A model generated the notes under the pieces. The model made no database searches. It was not told the origin of the DNA and saw only the letters and a list, made by a program, of their open reading frames with translations. 64,000 nucleotides of DNA from Apostichopus japonicus (Eukaryota; Echinodermata; Holothuroidea; Aspidochirotida; Stichopodidae): NCBI RefSeq assembly GCF_037975245.1, contig NC_092561.1:16375001-16439000 (forward strand), read 5' to 3'. Positions 1-9,626 of this stretch are shown piece after piece; positions within the stretch are counted from its first letter, which is position 1; each line of letters starts with the position of its first letter. Made by a program: the position numbers and the translations under genes.

Positions 1-91
1 AGGAGGGGGAGATAAGTCTGCCGTTTCTGGAATATAGGATGGCCCTTAAAAGAGCCGTTGGATGTCGAGCCTTCTACACGAGAAGAACAAT

Positions 92-463
92 CTACTTGGA
101 GGTGGTGTACTTGGTGACAGCCTTGGTACCCTCTGAGACGGCATGCTTGGCGAGCTCACCAGGCAGCAACAGTCTGACGGCGGTCTGGACCTCCCGACTG
201 GTGATGGTGGACTTCCTGTTGTAGTGGGCCAAACGGGAAGCTTCGGCGGCGATACGCTCGAAGATGTCGTTCACGAAGCTGTTCATGATAGACATAGCAC
301 GGCTAGAGATACCGGTGTCTGGGTGGACCTGCTTCATGACTTTGTAGATGTAGATACTGTAAGTCTCACGCCTGGTCCTTCGCCTCTTCTTGTCTCCTGG
401 GTTGCGAGGTGCCTTGGACTTGGCGGCCTTCTTTGCTCCCTTTCCTGCAGCTTTTGGTGCCAT
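92..463 (-). CDS. H2B: Histone H2B (left arm copy)
   Basis: Core histone H2B, which pairs with H2A to form the dimers that flank the H3-H4 tetramer in the nucleosome. The protein has 123 residues with Met. It has a basic Lys/Ala-rich tail of about 30 residues, then the histone fold starting near [19 protein letters not shown], and the conserved C-terminal helix ending AVTKYTTSK, where Lys117 matches the ubiquitinated Lys120 of vertebrates. There are no SPKK-type tail repeats, so it is not a sperm-specific form. The start is the only ATG ahead of the tail. The stem-loop is at 41-56. It diverges from H2A across 364 bp. A single exon and the stem-loop mark it as replication-dependent. Confidence 0.97.
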   Translation of the reverse strand: MAPKAAGKGAKKAAKSKAPRNPGDKKRRRTRRETYSIYIYKVMKQVHPDTGISSRAMSIMNSFVNDIFERIAAEASRLAHYNRKSTITSREVQTAVRLLLPGELAKHAVSEGTKAVTKYTTSK

Positions 464-827
464 TTTGGACGTGAAGTTTTCGTTGCGATACGGTAAGTAA
501 AGCGATGAGTGAATGAGTGTCCTCCACGCTGCGAAATGTATTTATGACAGATTTGATATCACTTCAGCGAAGCAGAAAAACTTCCCATATTGACAAAGCA
601 CGTGCTATGCATTGCACAGCACACACGAGCTGGCCAATCACAATGCGGAAGCTTTTCTTAATTCTTTCACGCATTGTACGATCAGGGCAAAGGGTGGCAA
701 AGAATCCCCTCATAAGGGCACTGTGCTGTAGCTTTAGAGTCCGGACTACTTGAATGAGAGCTTTCCGGCAGGCAAATCATTTCTTTGATTCGTTTCAAGT
801 CGAAAACATACCCAAATTTACTTCATC

Positions 828-1208
828 ATGACTGGCAGGGGCAAAGGTGGTAAGGCCAGGGCAAAGGCCAAGAGTCGATCTGCAAGAGCAGGGCTTCAAT
901 TCCCAGTAGGTCGTGTACACAGGTTCCTGCGAAGAGGAAATTACGCCCAGAGGATCGGCGCTGGCGCACCCGTCTACCTGGCTGCCGTACTAGAATACCT
1001 CGCCGCCGAGATCTTGGAATTGGCCGGTAACGCTGCACGTGACAACAAGAAGACCAGGATCATCCCCCGTCATCTCCAACTCGCCATCCGAAACGACGAG
1101 GAGTTGAACAAACTCTTGAGCGGAGTCACCATCGCCCAGGGAGGTGTTCTTCCAAACATCCAGGCTGTCCTTCTACCCAAGAAGACATCCGGAGGCAAGA
1201 AGGCTTAA
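828..1208 (+). CDS. H2A: Histone H2A (left arm copy)
   Basis: Canonical core histone H2A, 126 residues with Met. The basic tail (residues 1-20) is followed by the histone fold from about [13 protein letters not shown]. The acidic-patch residues are all present (Glu55, Glu60, Glu63, Asp89, Glu90, Glu91; one lower than human numbering because the tail is one residue shorter). The C-terminal LLPKKT holds the lysine pair ubiquitinated in other animals. The protein ends SGGKKA with no SQ(E/D) motif, so it is not H2A.X, and it lacks H2A.Z features. The first residue after Met is Thr rather than Ser. The stem-loop is at 1247-1262. I see no clear TATA box upstream. Confidence 0.97.
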   Translation: MTGRGKGGKARAKAKSRSARAGLQFPVGRVHRFLRRGNYAQRIGAGAPVYLAAVLEYLAAEILELAGNAARDNKKTRIIPRHLQLAIRNDEELNKLLSGVTIAQGGVLPNIQAVLLPKKTSGGKKA

Positions 1209-2400
1209 AGGGGAGGTTGCATTGCAATCGCCCATCGATTACCAACGGCTCTTTTAAGGGCCATCAAATCACCCAGAAAGACATACTCATTCCTCTCCTC
1301 AAACATGCTTGCGTCAGTGTCTTATTTCTCCTTTTAAGTTAGATGTATCAGCTAGCTGCAACCCTAATAATCGTGGGGCTTCGGACCCTCAGCCAAAAAC
1401 CAAAGGTCAGAAACCCCAAGATTTGAGTGAAAACTCCTGCTGGACAGAAATCTAACATCCCATAAAATAAAAAAAATTAAAAAACTATATATAATGTATG
1501 TAGGGAACTTTTCACATGATTTTGGCCGCAGGTTTTATGAATTAAGTATTTAGCAAGAGATCTTGGATTAGGGGATAAAGGGAACTTATTATTATTATTA
1601 TTATTTATTAATAATTTTTGTAACTTTTGGGGTTTGAAATAAAAATAGATATTGAGTTTTGCTGCTTCAATGAGCTTACTGGTAGCAATGCATCTGGGGT
1701 GTTAAGTCAGATCCTAAGGGCTTTATTATTAATAGTCTTAGAAATTTGAAACTTGTAACAACTAACGAGGCATATACTACCGCAAGTATTAATCGTTTCG
1801 CACCTTTCAATGTTATTAAGTCTGGAAATTTTAGTCGGTGTGTTACGTAATCAATTCGCAAAGCCAAGCCGAGGGAACGAGCATCAGCTCAAATTTTCCC
1901 CCGATCTACTGCGAGAGCCTATTGAAATGCCCGAGGCAGGTAAACTGTTATGGCAGTGGTATTAAATTTAAGATCTTCCGTGCTTTGAACGATAGAGATA
2001 TTACTACGTTTTTAAGATTTACTTCTCTTGTATTGGAGATCGTTAACATACACGCTGATGTGTGTCAACCCATGTTAACACGCTTATAATACCAAGGCGA
2101 TTAGGATAGAGTGTGTGTGTGTGTGGATTAGGGGTTATGATTATGAGTTAGGGATAAGCTCACTTTGATTATTGATTAGTGAATTGCATCATGCACGAAG
2201 GGAATCACCAACCACCCAGCATAGAAGTAATAATTACAATAATAATGATAATCATTAAAAAAAAAAAAAAAAAAAAAAAAATAATAATGAGACGACAAGT
2301 TGCATGTTCGGAGGGAGAGAAAAATCTGCTTTAACTGGTAGATATGATGGCCCTTAAAAGAGCCGTTGGTTTTCGAGAATCCGTCGGAGACAGATACGAT

Positions 2401-2817
<417 letters not shown>

Positions 2818-3529
2818 TCAGTCTGTGTTCTATCAGTACAAAGATGTAATGAAGCACGGACTACAAGAAACCGCACGTTATAAGCAGCTCCCCTCAAACA
2901 ACCCGCTAATCGCGTCACTCGACCTGTGCTCGATTCTGATTGGCCGAGTGCGACAGCCGCGAGTCGTTCTGATTAGCTAAGCGGCAATGGCAAATTTCAG
3001 GAGCCTAATTTAAGCGAACGGTAGTCGAAACTGCTCATGCCGGGCAGGAAAATGGTAGTCACTTTCATAAAGTATCTATTTCTTAGACTTTCTGCCATTT
3101 AAAATGACGAAAAATTGTTGAAAACTCTTATCGAAAACCCTCCAGCTTCGCATTTGACAGTCAGTCAGCAATCCCCAATTGTGACGTCATGAACATTACC
3201 TTCGTCGATTGGTCAGATTAGGCTAACACAGAGTTAGCGTCAAGTGTAATTTTACGTGTGATATTTTAACGGAATGACAGGGTGAAGCCAATATTCGACC
3301 ATTCGGGACAAATTTGGCCTTATCGAATTCACCCCTCACCGATATTTCATAACATAGAACATCACACGACGAACAAGAAACGGCATCAAACTCCGCCGAG
3401 CTTCCATTCCCACGGGTTCTGATGCAGACATCGGGGTAGTTCGCTTACGTCCGTTCAAAACATCGCCTGCTTGACGGGTATCGCTAATATAATGCCACAC
3501 ATTGAGGGACTTTCTACATTTTACTGTGA

Positions 3530-3729
<200 letters not shown>

Positions 3730-3829
3730 NNNNNNNNNNNNNNNNNNNNNNNNNNNNNNNNNNNNNNNNNNNNNNNNNNNNNNNNNNNNNNNNNNNNNNN
3801 NNNNNNNNNNNNNNNNNNNNNNNNNNNNN
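3730..3829. other. Assembly gap (100 N)
   Basis: Exactly 100 N, the usual placeholder for a gap of unknown size. Left of it is H4 in plus orientation; right of it is spacer equivalent to 9586 onward, in front of an H4 on the minus strand. The gap hides the point where array orientation flips. Confidence 0.95.
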
Positions 3830-4343
3830 CAGTCGTGCATGCATTGTGTTCAATGGACAAGTAGCGATTCGGGAGGGGGGTGGAGGGGTGGGGGAAGTTC
3901 GTATTGTCTTGCTTCTTGGGTCGTATGTCTTAGAACTTCACTGGTTTGCTGTATTGGTGAACTGGGGGTTGTTGCAGAATTTTATTACGTATAATAACCG
4001 ACTTCACTTGAGTATAAATAAAAGGAGTTTACCCCTGCTCGACCTTCGCAAGAGGTCCTACGGGGGATAATATTGAAGTTTTGTAGAATAGACACTTCTT
4101 TTTTTTTCCTAGGGAAAGTTGTCTATATAAACAAACAGGAGGTCGGAACTGAAGAGCCAATTAGGTAGGGATTACTAAAGGGGGGGGGGACTTCACTTGA
4201 GGGAGGGGGTGGATTTCAATTACGGTGTTTTGAAATTTCTAGCAAAATTGCCTATGCATATAACTTATTTTGCCGATGCTGGCGTATACATACACACACA
4301 CATACATTCACTCACACAAAGAAAAGAATTAAGACGACGAATT

Positions 4344-4350
4344 GCATGTT
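4344..4350 (-). other. Third conserved 3' block, H4 (AACATGC)
   Basis: On the minus strand this reads AACATGC, preceded by a pyrimidine tract with CCTC and followed by GTCGTCT. It lies 42 nt beyond the H4 stem-loop. The same block follows H3, H2A and H2B at 39-42 nt. Its function is unknown to me. Confidence 0.6.
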
Positions 4351-4371
4351 TCGAGGGAGAGGAATGAGTAA

Positions 4372-4383
4372 CTCTCTCTGGGG
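4372..4383 (-). promoter_or_regulatory. Histone downstream element, H4
   Basis: On the minus strand this reads CCCCAGAGAGAG, starting 9 nt after the stem-loop. Its position and purine content fit the element that base-pairs with U7 snRNA to direct cleavage. The match to the sea-urchin CAAGAAAGA form is partial. Confidence 0.6.
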
Positions 4384-4392
4384 ATATTTGAT

Positions 4393-4408
4393 GGCCCTTA
4401 AAAGAGCC
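4393..4408 (-). terminator. Histone mRNA 3' stem-loop, H4
   Basis: The sequence is GGCTCT, loop TTTA, AGGGCC, starting 39 nt past the stop codon. The stem has six pairs including one U:G wobble at the fourth. It is flanked by CCAAC upstream and ATC downstream, the same in all four genes. SLBP is expected to bind it and cleavage to follow a few nt later. Confidence 0.93.
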
Positions 4409-4447
4409 GTTGGATTTCGATTCGTCTTCGTGACAGGAAAGATGCAT

Positions 4448-4789
<342 letters not shown>

Positions 4790-4825
4790 TCACAGTAAAA
4801 TGTAGAAAGTCCCTCAATGTGTGGC

Positions 4826-4833
4826 ATTATATT
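4826..4833 (-). promoter_or_regulatory. TATA-like element of H4
   Basis: On the minus strand this reads AATATAAT. It is 67-74 bp upstream of the H4 ATG and about 26 bp upstream of a CATTTT cap-like site, a normal TATA-to-start distance. It is conserved in every unit with sequence here. Confidence 0.65.
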
Positions 4834-5106
4834 AGCGATACCCGTCAAGCAGGCGATGTTTTGAACGGACGTAAGCGAACTACCCCGATGTCTGCATCAG
4901 AACCCGTGGGAATGGAAGCTCGGCGGAGTTTGATGCCGTTTCTTGTTCGTCGTGTGATGTTCTATGTTATGAAATATCGGTGAGGGGTGAATTCGATAAG
5001 GCCAAATTTGTCCCGAATGGTCGAATATTGGCTTCACCCTGTCATTCCGTTAAAATATCACACGTAAAATTACACTTGACGCTAACTCTGTGTTAGCCTA
5101 ATCTGA

Positions 5107-5111
5107 CCAAT
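5107..5111 (+). promoter_or_regulatory. CCAAT box, H4/H3 region
   Basis: CCAAT in the context GACCAATCG, 23 bp from the TGACGTCA site. CCAAT boxes are frequent in replication-dependent histone promoters. It is too far from either core promoter to assign to one gene. Confidence 0.45.
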
Positions 5112-5129
5112 CGACGAAGGTAATGTTCA

Positions 5130-5137
5130 TGACGTCA
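5130..5137. promoter_or_regulatory. CRE/ATF palindrome TGACGTCA
   Basis: A perfect 8-bp palindrome, the consensus for CREB/ATF bZIP factors, roughly mid-way between the H4 and H3 start codons. It is present in all units except H, where an inserted G splits it. Its symmetry suits a site serving both directions, but binding is inferred. Confidence 0.5.
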
Positions 5138-5375
5138 CAATTGGGGATTGCTGACTGACTGTCAAATGCGAAGCTGGAGGGTTTTCGATAAGAGTTTTCA
5201 ACAATTTTTCGTCATTTTAAATGGCAGAAAGTCTAAGAAATAGATACTTTATGAAAGTGACTACCATTTTCCTGCCCGGCATGAGCAGTTTCGACTACCG
5301 TTCGCTTAAATTAGGCTCCTGAAATTTGCCATTGCCGCTTAGCTAATCAGAACGACTCGCGGCTGTCGCACTCGG

Positions 5376-5380
5376 CCAAT
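5376..5380 (+). promoter_or_regulatory. CCAAT box of H3
   Basis: CCAAT in GGCCAATCAG, about 60 bp upstream of the H3 TATA element. Spacing and flanks (CCAATCAG) fit the NF-Y type box seen in many histone promoters. A related CTAATCAG lies 35 bp upstream. Confidence 0.6.
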
Positions 5381-5435
5381 CAGAATCGAGCACAGGTCGA
5401 GTGACGCGATTAGCGGGTTGTTTGAGGGGAGCTGC

Positions 5436-5442
5436 TTATAAC
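5436..5442 (+). promoter_or_regulatory. TATA box of H3
   Basis: TTATAAC, 66 bp before the H3 ATG and about 25-30 bp before TTCATTA (5466-5472), which resembles the CATT-type cap sites of sea-urchin histone genes. This predicts a leader of about 40 nt. Confidence 0.7.
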
Positions 5443-5501
5443 GTGCGGTTTCTTGTAGTCCGTGCTTCATTACATCTTTGTACTGATAGAACACAGACTG
5501 A

Positions 5502-5915
<414 letters not shown>

Positions 5916-5951
5916 ATCGTATCTGTCTCCGACGGATTCTCGAAAACCAAC

Positions 5952-5967
5952 GGCTCTTTTAAGGGCC
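5952..5967 (+). terminator. Histone mRNA 3' stem-loop, H3
   Basis: GGCTCT-TTTA-AGGGCC, 36 nt after the stop codon. It is identical in stem and loop to the other three genes. The element CCAGTTAAAG at 5978-5987 is the likely but weak downstream (U7) site. Confidence 0.93.
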
Positions 5968-6007
5968 ATCATATCTACCAGTTAAAGCAGATTTTTCTCT
6001 CCCTCCG

Positions 6008-6014
6008 AACATGC
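6008..6014 (+). other. Third conserved 3' block, H3 (AACATGC)
   Basis: AACATGC after a CTCTCCCTCC pyrimidine tract, 40 nt past the stem-loop, followed by a TCGTCTCATT stretch. It is the H3 counterpart of the block seen after H4, H2A and H2B. Confidence 0.6.
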
Positions 6015-6356
6015 AACTTGTCGTCTCATTATTATTTTTTTTTTTTTTTTTTTTTTTTTTTAATGATTATCATTATTATTGTAATTATTACTTCTATGCT
6101 GGGTGGTTGGTGATTCCCTTCGTGCATGATGCAATTCACTAATCAATAATCAAAGTGAGCTTATCCCTAACTCATAATCATAACCCCTAATCCACACACA
6201 CACACACTCTATCCTAATCGCCTTGGTATTATAAGCGTGTTAACATGGGTTGACACACATCAGCGTGTATGTTAACGATCTCCAATACAAGAGAAGTAAA
6301 TCTTAAAAACGTAGTAATATCTCTATCGTTCAAAGCACGGAAGATCTTAAATTTAA

Positions 6357-6518
6357 TACCACTGCCATAACAGTTTACCTGCCTCGGGCATTTCAATAGG
6401 CTCTCGCAGTAGATCGGGGGAAAATTTGAGCTGATGCTCGTTCCCTCGGCTTGGCTTTGCGAATTGATTACGTAACACACCGACTAAAATTTCCAGACTT
6501 AATAACATTGAAAGGTGC
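6357..6518 (-). repeat. 165-bp spacer element, copy 1 (unit A)
   Basis: Read on the minus strand it contains, in order, GCACCTTTC, GTCTGGAA, GTGTTACGTAATC, GAGGGAACGAG, AAATGCCCGAGGCA and TGGCAGTGGTA. The same ordered motifs occur on the plus strand at 9357-9523. It is not a gene. It is probably an old dispersed element inserted twice or an inverted duplication within the unit. Confidence 0.75.
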
Positions 6519-7009
6519 GAAACGATTAATACTTGCGGTAGTATATGCCTCGTTAGTTGTTACAAGTTTCAAATTTCTAAGACTATTAATAATAAAGCCC
6601 TTAGGATCTGACTTAACACCCCAGATGCATTGCTACCAGTAAGCTCATTGAAGCAGCAAAACTCAATATCTATTTTTATTTCAAACCCCAAAAGTTACAA
6701 AAATTATTAATAAATAATAATAATAATAATAAGTTCCCTTTATCCCCTAATCCAAGATCTCTTGCTAAATACTTAATTCATAAAACCTGCGGCCAAAATC
6801 ATGTGAAAAGTTCCCTACATACATTATATATAGTTTTTTAATTTTTTTTATTTTATGGGATGTTAGATTTCTGTCCAGCAGGAGTTTTCACTCAAATCTT
6901 GGGGTTTCTGACCTTTGGTTTTTGGCTGAGGGTCCGAAGCCCCACGATTATTAGGGTTGCAGCTAGCTGATACATCTAACTTAAAAGGAGAAATAAGACA
7001 CTGACGCAA

Positions 7010-7016
7010 GCATGTT
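7010..7016 (-). other. Third conserved 3' block, H2A (AACATGC)
   Basis: AACATGC on the minus strand after CTCTCCTCA, 39 nt past the H2A stem-loop. It is followed by GTGTCTTATTT, which resembles the GTCTCTTATTT after the H2B block. Confidence 0.6.
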
Positions 7017-7034
7017 TGAGGAGAGGAATGAGTA

Positions 7035-7046
7035 TGTCTTTCTGGG
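7035..7046 (-). promoter_or_regulatory. Histone downstream element, H2A
   Basis: On the minus strand this reads CCCAGAAAGACA, 9 nt past the stem-loop. It is the best match in the unit to the CAAGAAAGA element that pairs with U7 snRNA. Confidence 0.75.
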
Positions 7047-7055
7047 TGATTTGAT

Positions 7056-7071
7056 GGCCCTTAAAAGAGCC
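7056..7071 (-). terminator. Histone mRNA 3' stem-loop, H2A
   Basis: GGCTCT-TTTA-AGGGCC on the minus strand, 38 nt past the stop codon. It has the same wobble pair and loop as the other three genes. Confidence 0.93.
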
Positions 7072-7109
7072 GTTGGTAATCGATGGGCGATTGCAATGCA
7101 ACCTCCCCT

Positions 7110-7490
7110 TTAAGCCTTCTTGCCTCCGGATGTCTTCTTGGGTAGAAGGACAGCCTGGATGTTTGGAAGAACACCTCCCTGGGCGATGGTGACTCCGCTC
7201 AAGAGTTTGTTCAACTCCTCGTCGTTTCGGATGGCGAGTTGGAGATGACGGGGGATGATCCTGGTCTTCTTGTTGTCACGTGCAGCGTTACCGGCCAATT
7301 CCAAGATCTCGGCGGCGAGGTATTCTAGTACGGCAGCCAGGTAGACGGGTGCGCCAGCGCCGATCCTCTGGGCGTAATTTCCTCTTCGCAGGAACCTGTG
7401 TACACGACCTACTGGGAATTGAAGCCCTGCTCTTGCAGATCGACTCTTGGCCTTTGCCCTGGCCTTACCACCTTTGCCCCTGCCAGTCAT
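7110..7490 (-). CDS. H2A: Histone H2A (unit A)
   Basis: Complete 126-residue copy, the same protein as the left-arm H2A. Compared with vertebrate H2A it has Phe at 32, Arg at 35 and Gln at 40 (mature numbering), and a short tail SGGKKA. Divergent from H2B over 364 bp and convergent with H3. Only short pyrimidine and purine stretches precede the ATG, and no TATA box is obvious, unlike the other three genes. Confidence 0.97.
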   Translation of the reverse strand: MTGRGKGGKARAKAKSRSARAGLQFPVGRVHRFLRRGNYAQRIGAGAPVYLAAVLEYLAAEILELAGNAARDNKKTRIIPRHLQLAIRNDEELNKLLSGVTIAQGGVLPNIQAVLLPKKTSGGKKA

Positions 7491-7615
7491 GATGAAGTAA
7501 ATTTGGGTATGTTTTCGACTTGAAACGAATCAAAGAAATGATTTGCCTGCCGGAAAGCTCTCATTCAAGTAGTCCGGACTCTAAAGCTACAGCACAGTGC
7601 CCTTATGAGGGGATT

Positions 7616-7632
7616 CTTTGCCACCCTTTGCC
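7616..7632. promoter_or_regulatory. Paired CTTTGCC motif
   Basis: Two copies of CTTTGCC spaced 10 bp start to start, so they face the same side of the helix. They lie about 130 bp from the H2A ATG. Conserved in all units except that unit H has one base change just before the pair region (TATGCC). Confidence 0.35.
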
Positions 7633-7679
7633 CTGATCGTACAATGCGTGAAAGAATTAAGAAAAGCTTCCGCATTGTG

Positions 7680-7684
7680 ATTGG
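7680..7684 (-). promoter_or_regulatory. CCAAT box in H2A/H2B region
   Basis: ATTGG on the plus strand, i.e. GGCCAATCAC on the minus strand, the same CCAATC context as the H3 box. It is about 190 bp from the H2A ATG and 90 bp upstream of the H2B TATA element, so it could serve either gene. Confidence 0.55.
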
Positions 7685-7713
7685 CCAGCTCGTGTGTGCT
7701 GTGCAATGCATAG

Positions 7714-7719
7714 CACGTG
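7714..7719. promoter_or_regulatory. E-box CACGTG
   Basis: Palindromic CACGTG in AGCACGTGCT, about 55 bp upstream of the H2B TATA-like element. It is a bHLH/USF/Myc-type site by sequence. An inserted A in unit I (near 52331) lies just outside it. Confidence 0.45.
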
Positions 7720-7772
7720 CTTTGTCAATATGGGAAGTTTTTCTGCTTCGCTGAAGTGATATCAAATCTGTC

Positions 7773-7779
7773 ATAAATA
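7773..7779 (+). promoter_or_regulatory. TATA-like element of H2B
   Basis: ATAAATA, 76 bp upstream of the H2B ATG, with CATTC about 27 bp further on (7803-7807), giving a predicted leader of about 50 nt. Confidence 0.65.
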
Positions 7780-7854
7780 CATTTCGCAGCGTGGAGGACA
7801 CTCATTCACTCATCGCTTTACTTACCGTATCGCAACGAAAACTTCACGTCCAAA

Positions 7855-8226
7855 ATGGCACCAAAAGCTGCAGGAAAGGGAGCAAAGAAGGCCGCCAAGT
7901 CCAAGGCACCTCGCAACCCAGGAGACAAGAAGAGGCGAAGGACCAGGCGTGAGACTTACAGTATCTACATCTACAAAGTCATGAAGCAGGTCCACCCAGA
8001 CACCGGTATCTCTAGCCGTGCTATGTCTATCATGAACAGCTTCGTGAACGACATCTTCGAGCGTATCGCCGCCGAAGCTTCCCGTTTGGCCCACTACAAC
8101 AGGAAGTCCACCATCACCAGTCGGGAGGTCCAGACCGCCGTCAGACTGTTGCTGCCTGGTGAGCTCGCCAAGCATGCCGTCTCAGAGGGTACCAAGGCTG
8201 TCACCAAGTACACCACCTCCAAGTAG
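7855..8226 (+). CDS. H2B: Histone H2B (unit A)
   Basis: Complete 123-residue copy identical in protein to the left-arm H2B. The tail [20 protein letters not shown] is unlike sea-urchin sperm or early H2B, but the fold ([17 protein letters not shown]) is typical of animals. Its ATG context AAAATGG is favourable. Downstream the array enters the long spacer to the next H4, which is on the opposite strand. Confidence 0.97.
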   Translation: MAPKAAGKGAKKAAKSKAPRNPGDKKRRRTRRETYSIYIYKVMKQVHPDTGISSRAMSIMNSFVNDIFERIAAEASRLAHYNRKSTITSREVQTAVRLLLPGELAKHAVSEGTKAVTKYTTSK

Positions 8227-8261
8227 ATTGTTCTTCTCGTGTAGAAGGCTCGACATCCAAC

Positions 8262-8277
8262 GGCTCTTTTAAGGGCC
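8262..8277 (+). terminator. Histone mRNA 3' stem-loop, H2B
   Basis: GGCTCT-TTTA-AGGGCC, 35 nt after the stop codon. The downstream element candidate CCAGAAACGG follows at 8288-8297, 10 nt past the stem. Confidence 0.93.
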
Positions 8278-8319
8278 ATCCTATATTCCAGAAACGGCAG
8301 ACTTATCTCCCCCTCCTCA

Positions 8320-8326
8320 AACATGC
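8320..8326 (+). other. Third conserved 3' block, H2B (AACATGC)
   Basis: AACATGC after a CCCCCTCCTCA tract, 42 nt past the stem-loop, followed by GTTGTCTCTTATTTTAAG. The H2A block has a similar tail ending CTTTTAAG. Confidence 0.6.
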
Positions 8327-8432
8327 AGTTTCGTTGTCTCTTATTTTAAGTAATCTAACATTGTATCATATATACCTGTTACTCTCAAGCCATTGACCGT
8401 GTAGTTGATCACGTTCTGGGGCCCGTTTATCG

Positions 8433-9181
8433 ATAATAATAATATTAATAAGTGATATTTATATAGCGCATAATCAGCAAAGCTGCGCCAAAAAAAGAAA
8501 AAAAAAAGAAGTAAAAGCCAAAGGCAACAATATAAAAAAAAAAAAAAAACACACCCGTACTAAACGATACTAAAACGCATATAGTCCAAAACAATTTAAG
8601 AAGCATGTAAATAGATTCAATCATAGTCCAGGTTTAAATATATATAAGTATGAGGAACTATAGTACAGTAAGAGAATTATTGTAAAAGCCTAAATACTAA
8701 ACGATACAAAATAGAGCCCTAAACGTAGTAAATAAATGAAAATTTTTAAATTAAAAAAAAAAAAAAAACATTACAGTAAGAGAATTATTACAAAATCCTA
8801 AAACAGATCAAATACCCAATACTGAACGATACAAAATAGAGTCTAAACGTACTAAATAAATGAAAGATAAATATTAAAAAAAATAAAATGTTCAGAATTA
8901 AGTAACTAGTTCCAAACGTAGTATCTATGCACAATAACAGTTAAAACACAGTCAATCACACAGTAAAAGCGAGTCTAACATAATATGCTTTCAAAGCAGT
9001 TTTTAAAAGTGGTAAGAGAAATGCATACACTCACAGAGTTCGGTATAGGCATTCTGGGAGCGCTGACTGAGAAGGCTCTGTCGCCGGTCTTGCATCTTGT
9101 TCTCTTCTCCTTGAGCAATTCCTGCGATGATGACCGTAGGGTTCTGCTAGGTTTGTACGGTGTAAGGAGACAAGACAGGTA
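8433..9181. repeat. Probable dispersed-repeat remnant in spacer
   Basis: It begins with an ATAATAATAAT run leading into TTTATATAGCGC and AAAGCTGCGCC, passes through A-rich sequence, and ends with a GC-richer part around 9050-9180 containing GAGAAGGCTCTGTCGCC. From memory, both signatures, in this order, mark a repeat family scattered through many marine invertebrate and fish genomes. I cannot name the family from the sequence alone. Short reading frames inside it show no protein domain. The copy is carried in every unit, so it was inserted before the array was amplified. Confidence 0.5.
8665..8887 (+). repeat. 108-bp direct duplication, two copies
   Basis: Copy 1 (8665-8772) and copy 2 (8773-about 8887) each begin ACAGTAAGAGAATTATT, continue with AACGATACAAAATAGAG and TAAACGTA, then AAATAAATGAAA, and end in an A-tract. 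Copies differ by several substitutions. A third shorter relative (GTACTAAACGATACTAAAAC) lies just upstream near 8555. Confidence 0.75.
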
Positions 9182-9356
9182 TTAGAATCCATAATAATCC
9201 ATAATAAATCCAACAATAACGATAAATAACCTCTAAGTCCTCCCCCACCACACACAAACACTCAATAGTTTCACTTGCGATGATCGCGACATAGCCACAT
9301 ATGAAAATCCGCTCTTTAGTAAGACTGACGTTCATTTTTCGCCACTGTCAACTTCT

Positions 9357-9523
9357 GCACCTTTCTAGCTAATTAGTCTGGAACAATAGCATGCGTGTTA
9401 CGTAATCGACTCGCCAAGCCTAGCGAGCTTGGAAAAGTAACTTCCTCGGCTCACATTACCAGTGATCTACCGCGTGAGCCAAATAAAATGCCCGAGGCAA
9501 GGGAAACTGTTCTGGCAGTGGTA
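9357..9523 (+). repeat. 165-bp spacer element, copy 2 (unit A)
   Basis: Plus-strand relative of 6357-6518. It shares GCACCTTTC, GTCTGGAA, GTGTTACGTAATC, AAATGCCCGAGGCA and TGGCAGTGGTA in the same order, with a poorly conserved middle. A 9-base segment (AGGGAACGA) present in copy 1 is missing here but is kept in unit H. Confidence 0.75.
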
Positions 9524-9626
9524 AAAAAAGGGCGCATTTTCAAATGATATGTTGTCTCGCATTTGGGACTAATCGTGTAACGGTACAGTCGTGCATGCAT
9601 TGTGTTCAATGGACAAGTAGCGATTC

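Larger units (their letters stand above)
3830..4447. repeat. Partial H2B/H4 spacer before unit A
   Basis: This corresponds to the last 620 bp of the complete spacer at 8227-10205. It holds a G-rich tract (3871-3894), a TATAAATA (4013-4020) with no known gene after it, a short hairpin (4032-4065), a second TATATAA (4124-4130), a long G run, a (CA)n stretch near 4291-4318, and the H4 3' signals. Near 4271 it has lost one C compared with the other units (TTTTGCCG instead of TTTTGCCCG), which may be a contig-end error. No gene is seen in it. Confidence 0.85.
5916..7109. other. H3/H2A spacer (unit A)
   Basis: 1194 bp between two converging genes. In order it holds the H3 stem-loop and downstream signals, a T-tract (6035-6061), an ATT-rich stretch, (CA)n at about 6195-6207, the minus-strand copy of the 165-bp element (6357-6518), a (TAA)n run at about 6705-6730, a TTTTTTAATTTTTTTT tract near 6835-6855, and then the H2A 3' signals on the minus strand. 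No protein gene or RNA gene is recognised. Confidence 0.85.
7491..7854. promoter_or_regulatory. Divergent H2A/H2B promoter region (unit A)
   Basis: 364 bp between two start codons. H2B side: ATAAATA at 7773-7779 and a CATTC cap-like site at about 7803-7807, 27 bp apart as in sea-urchin histone genes. Centre: a reversed CCAAT (ATTGG, 7680-7684), an E-box CACGTG (7714-7719), and two CTTTGCC heptamers at 7616-7622 and 7626-7632, one helical turn apart. The H2A side has no convincing TATA; the CCGGA-containing stretch near 7570-7575 is not a recognised site. Confidence 0.75.

Noticed and set aside
7110-7490. H2A.X or H2A.Z variant, and H3.3 for the H3 genes
   Set aside because: The H2A C-terminus lacks SQ(E/D), the acidic patch and loops are canonical, H3 has SAVM at 87-90, and all genes are intronless with stem-loops.
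8985-9335. Short open frames (62-76 codons) in the H2B/H4 spacer
   Set aside because: They lie in the probable dispersed repeat, overlap each other on both strands, lose frame in unit H, and resemble no protein I know.
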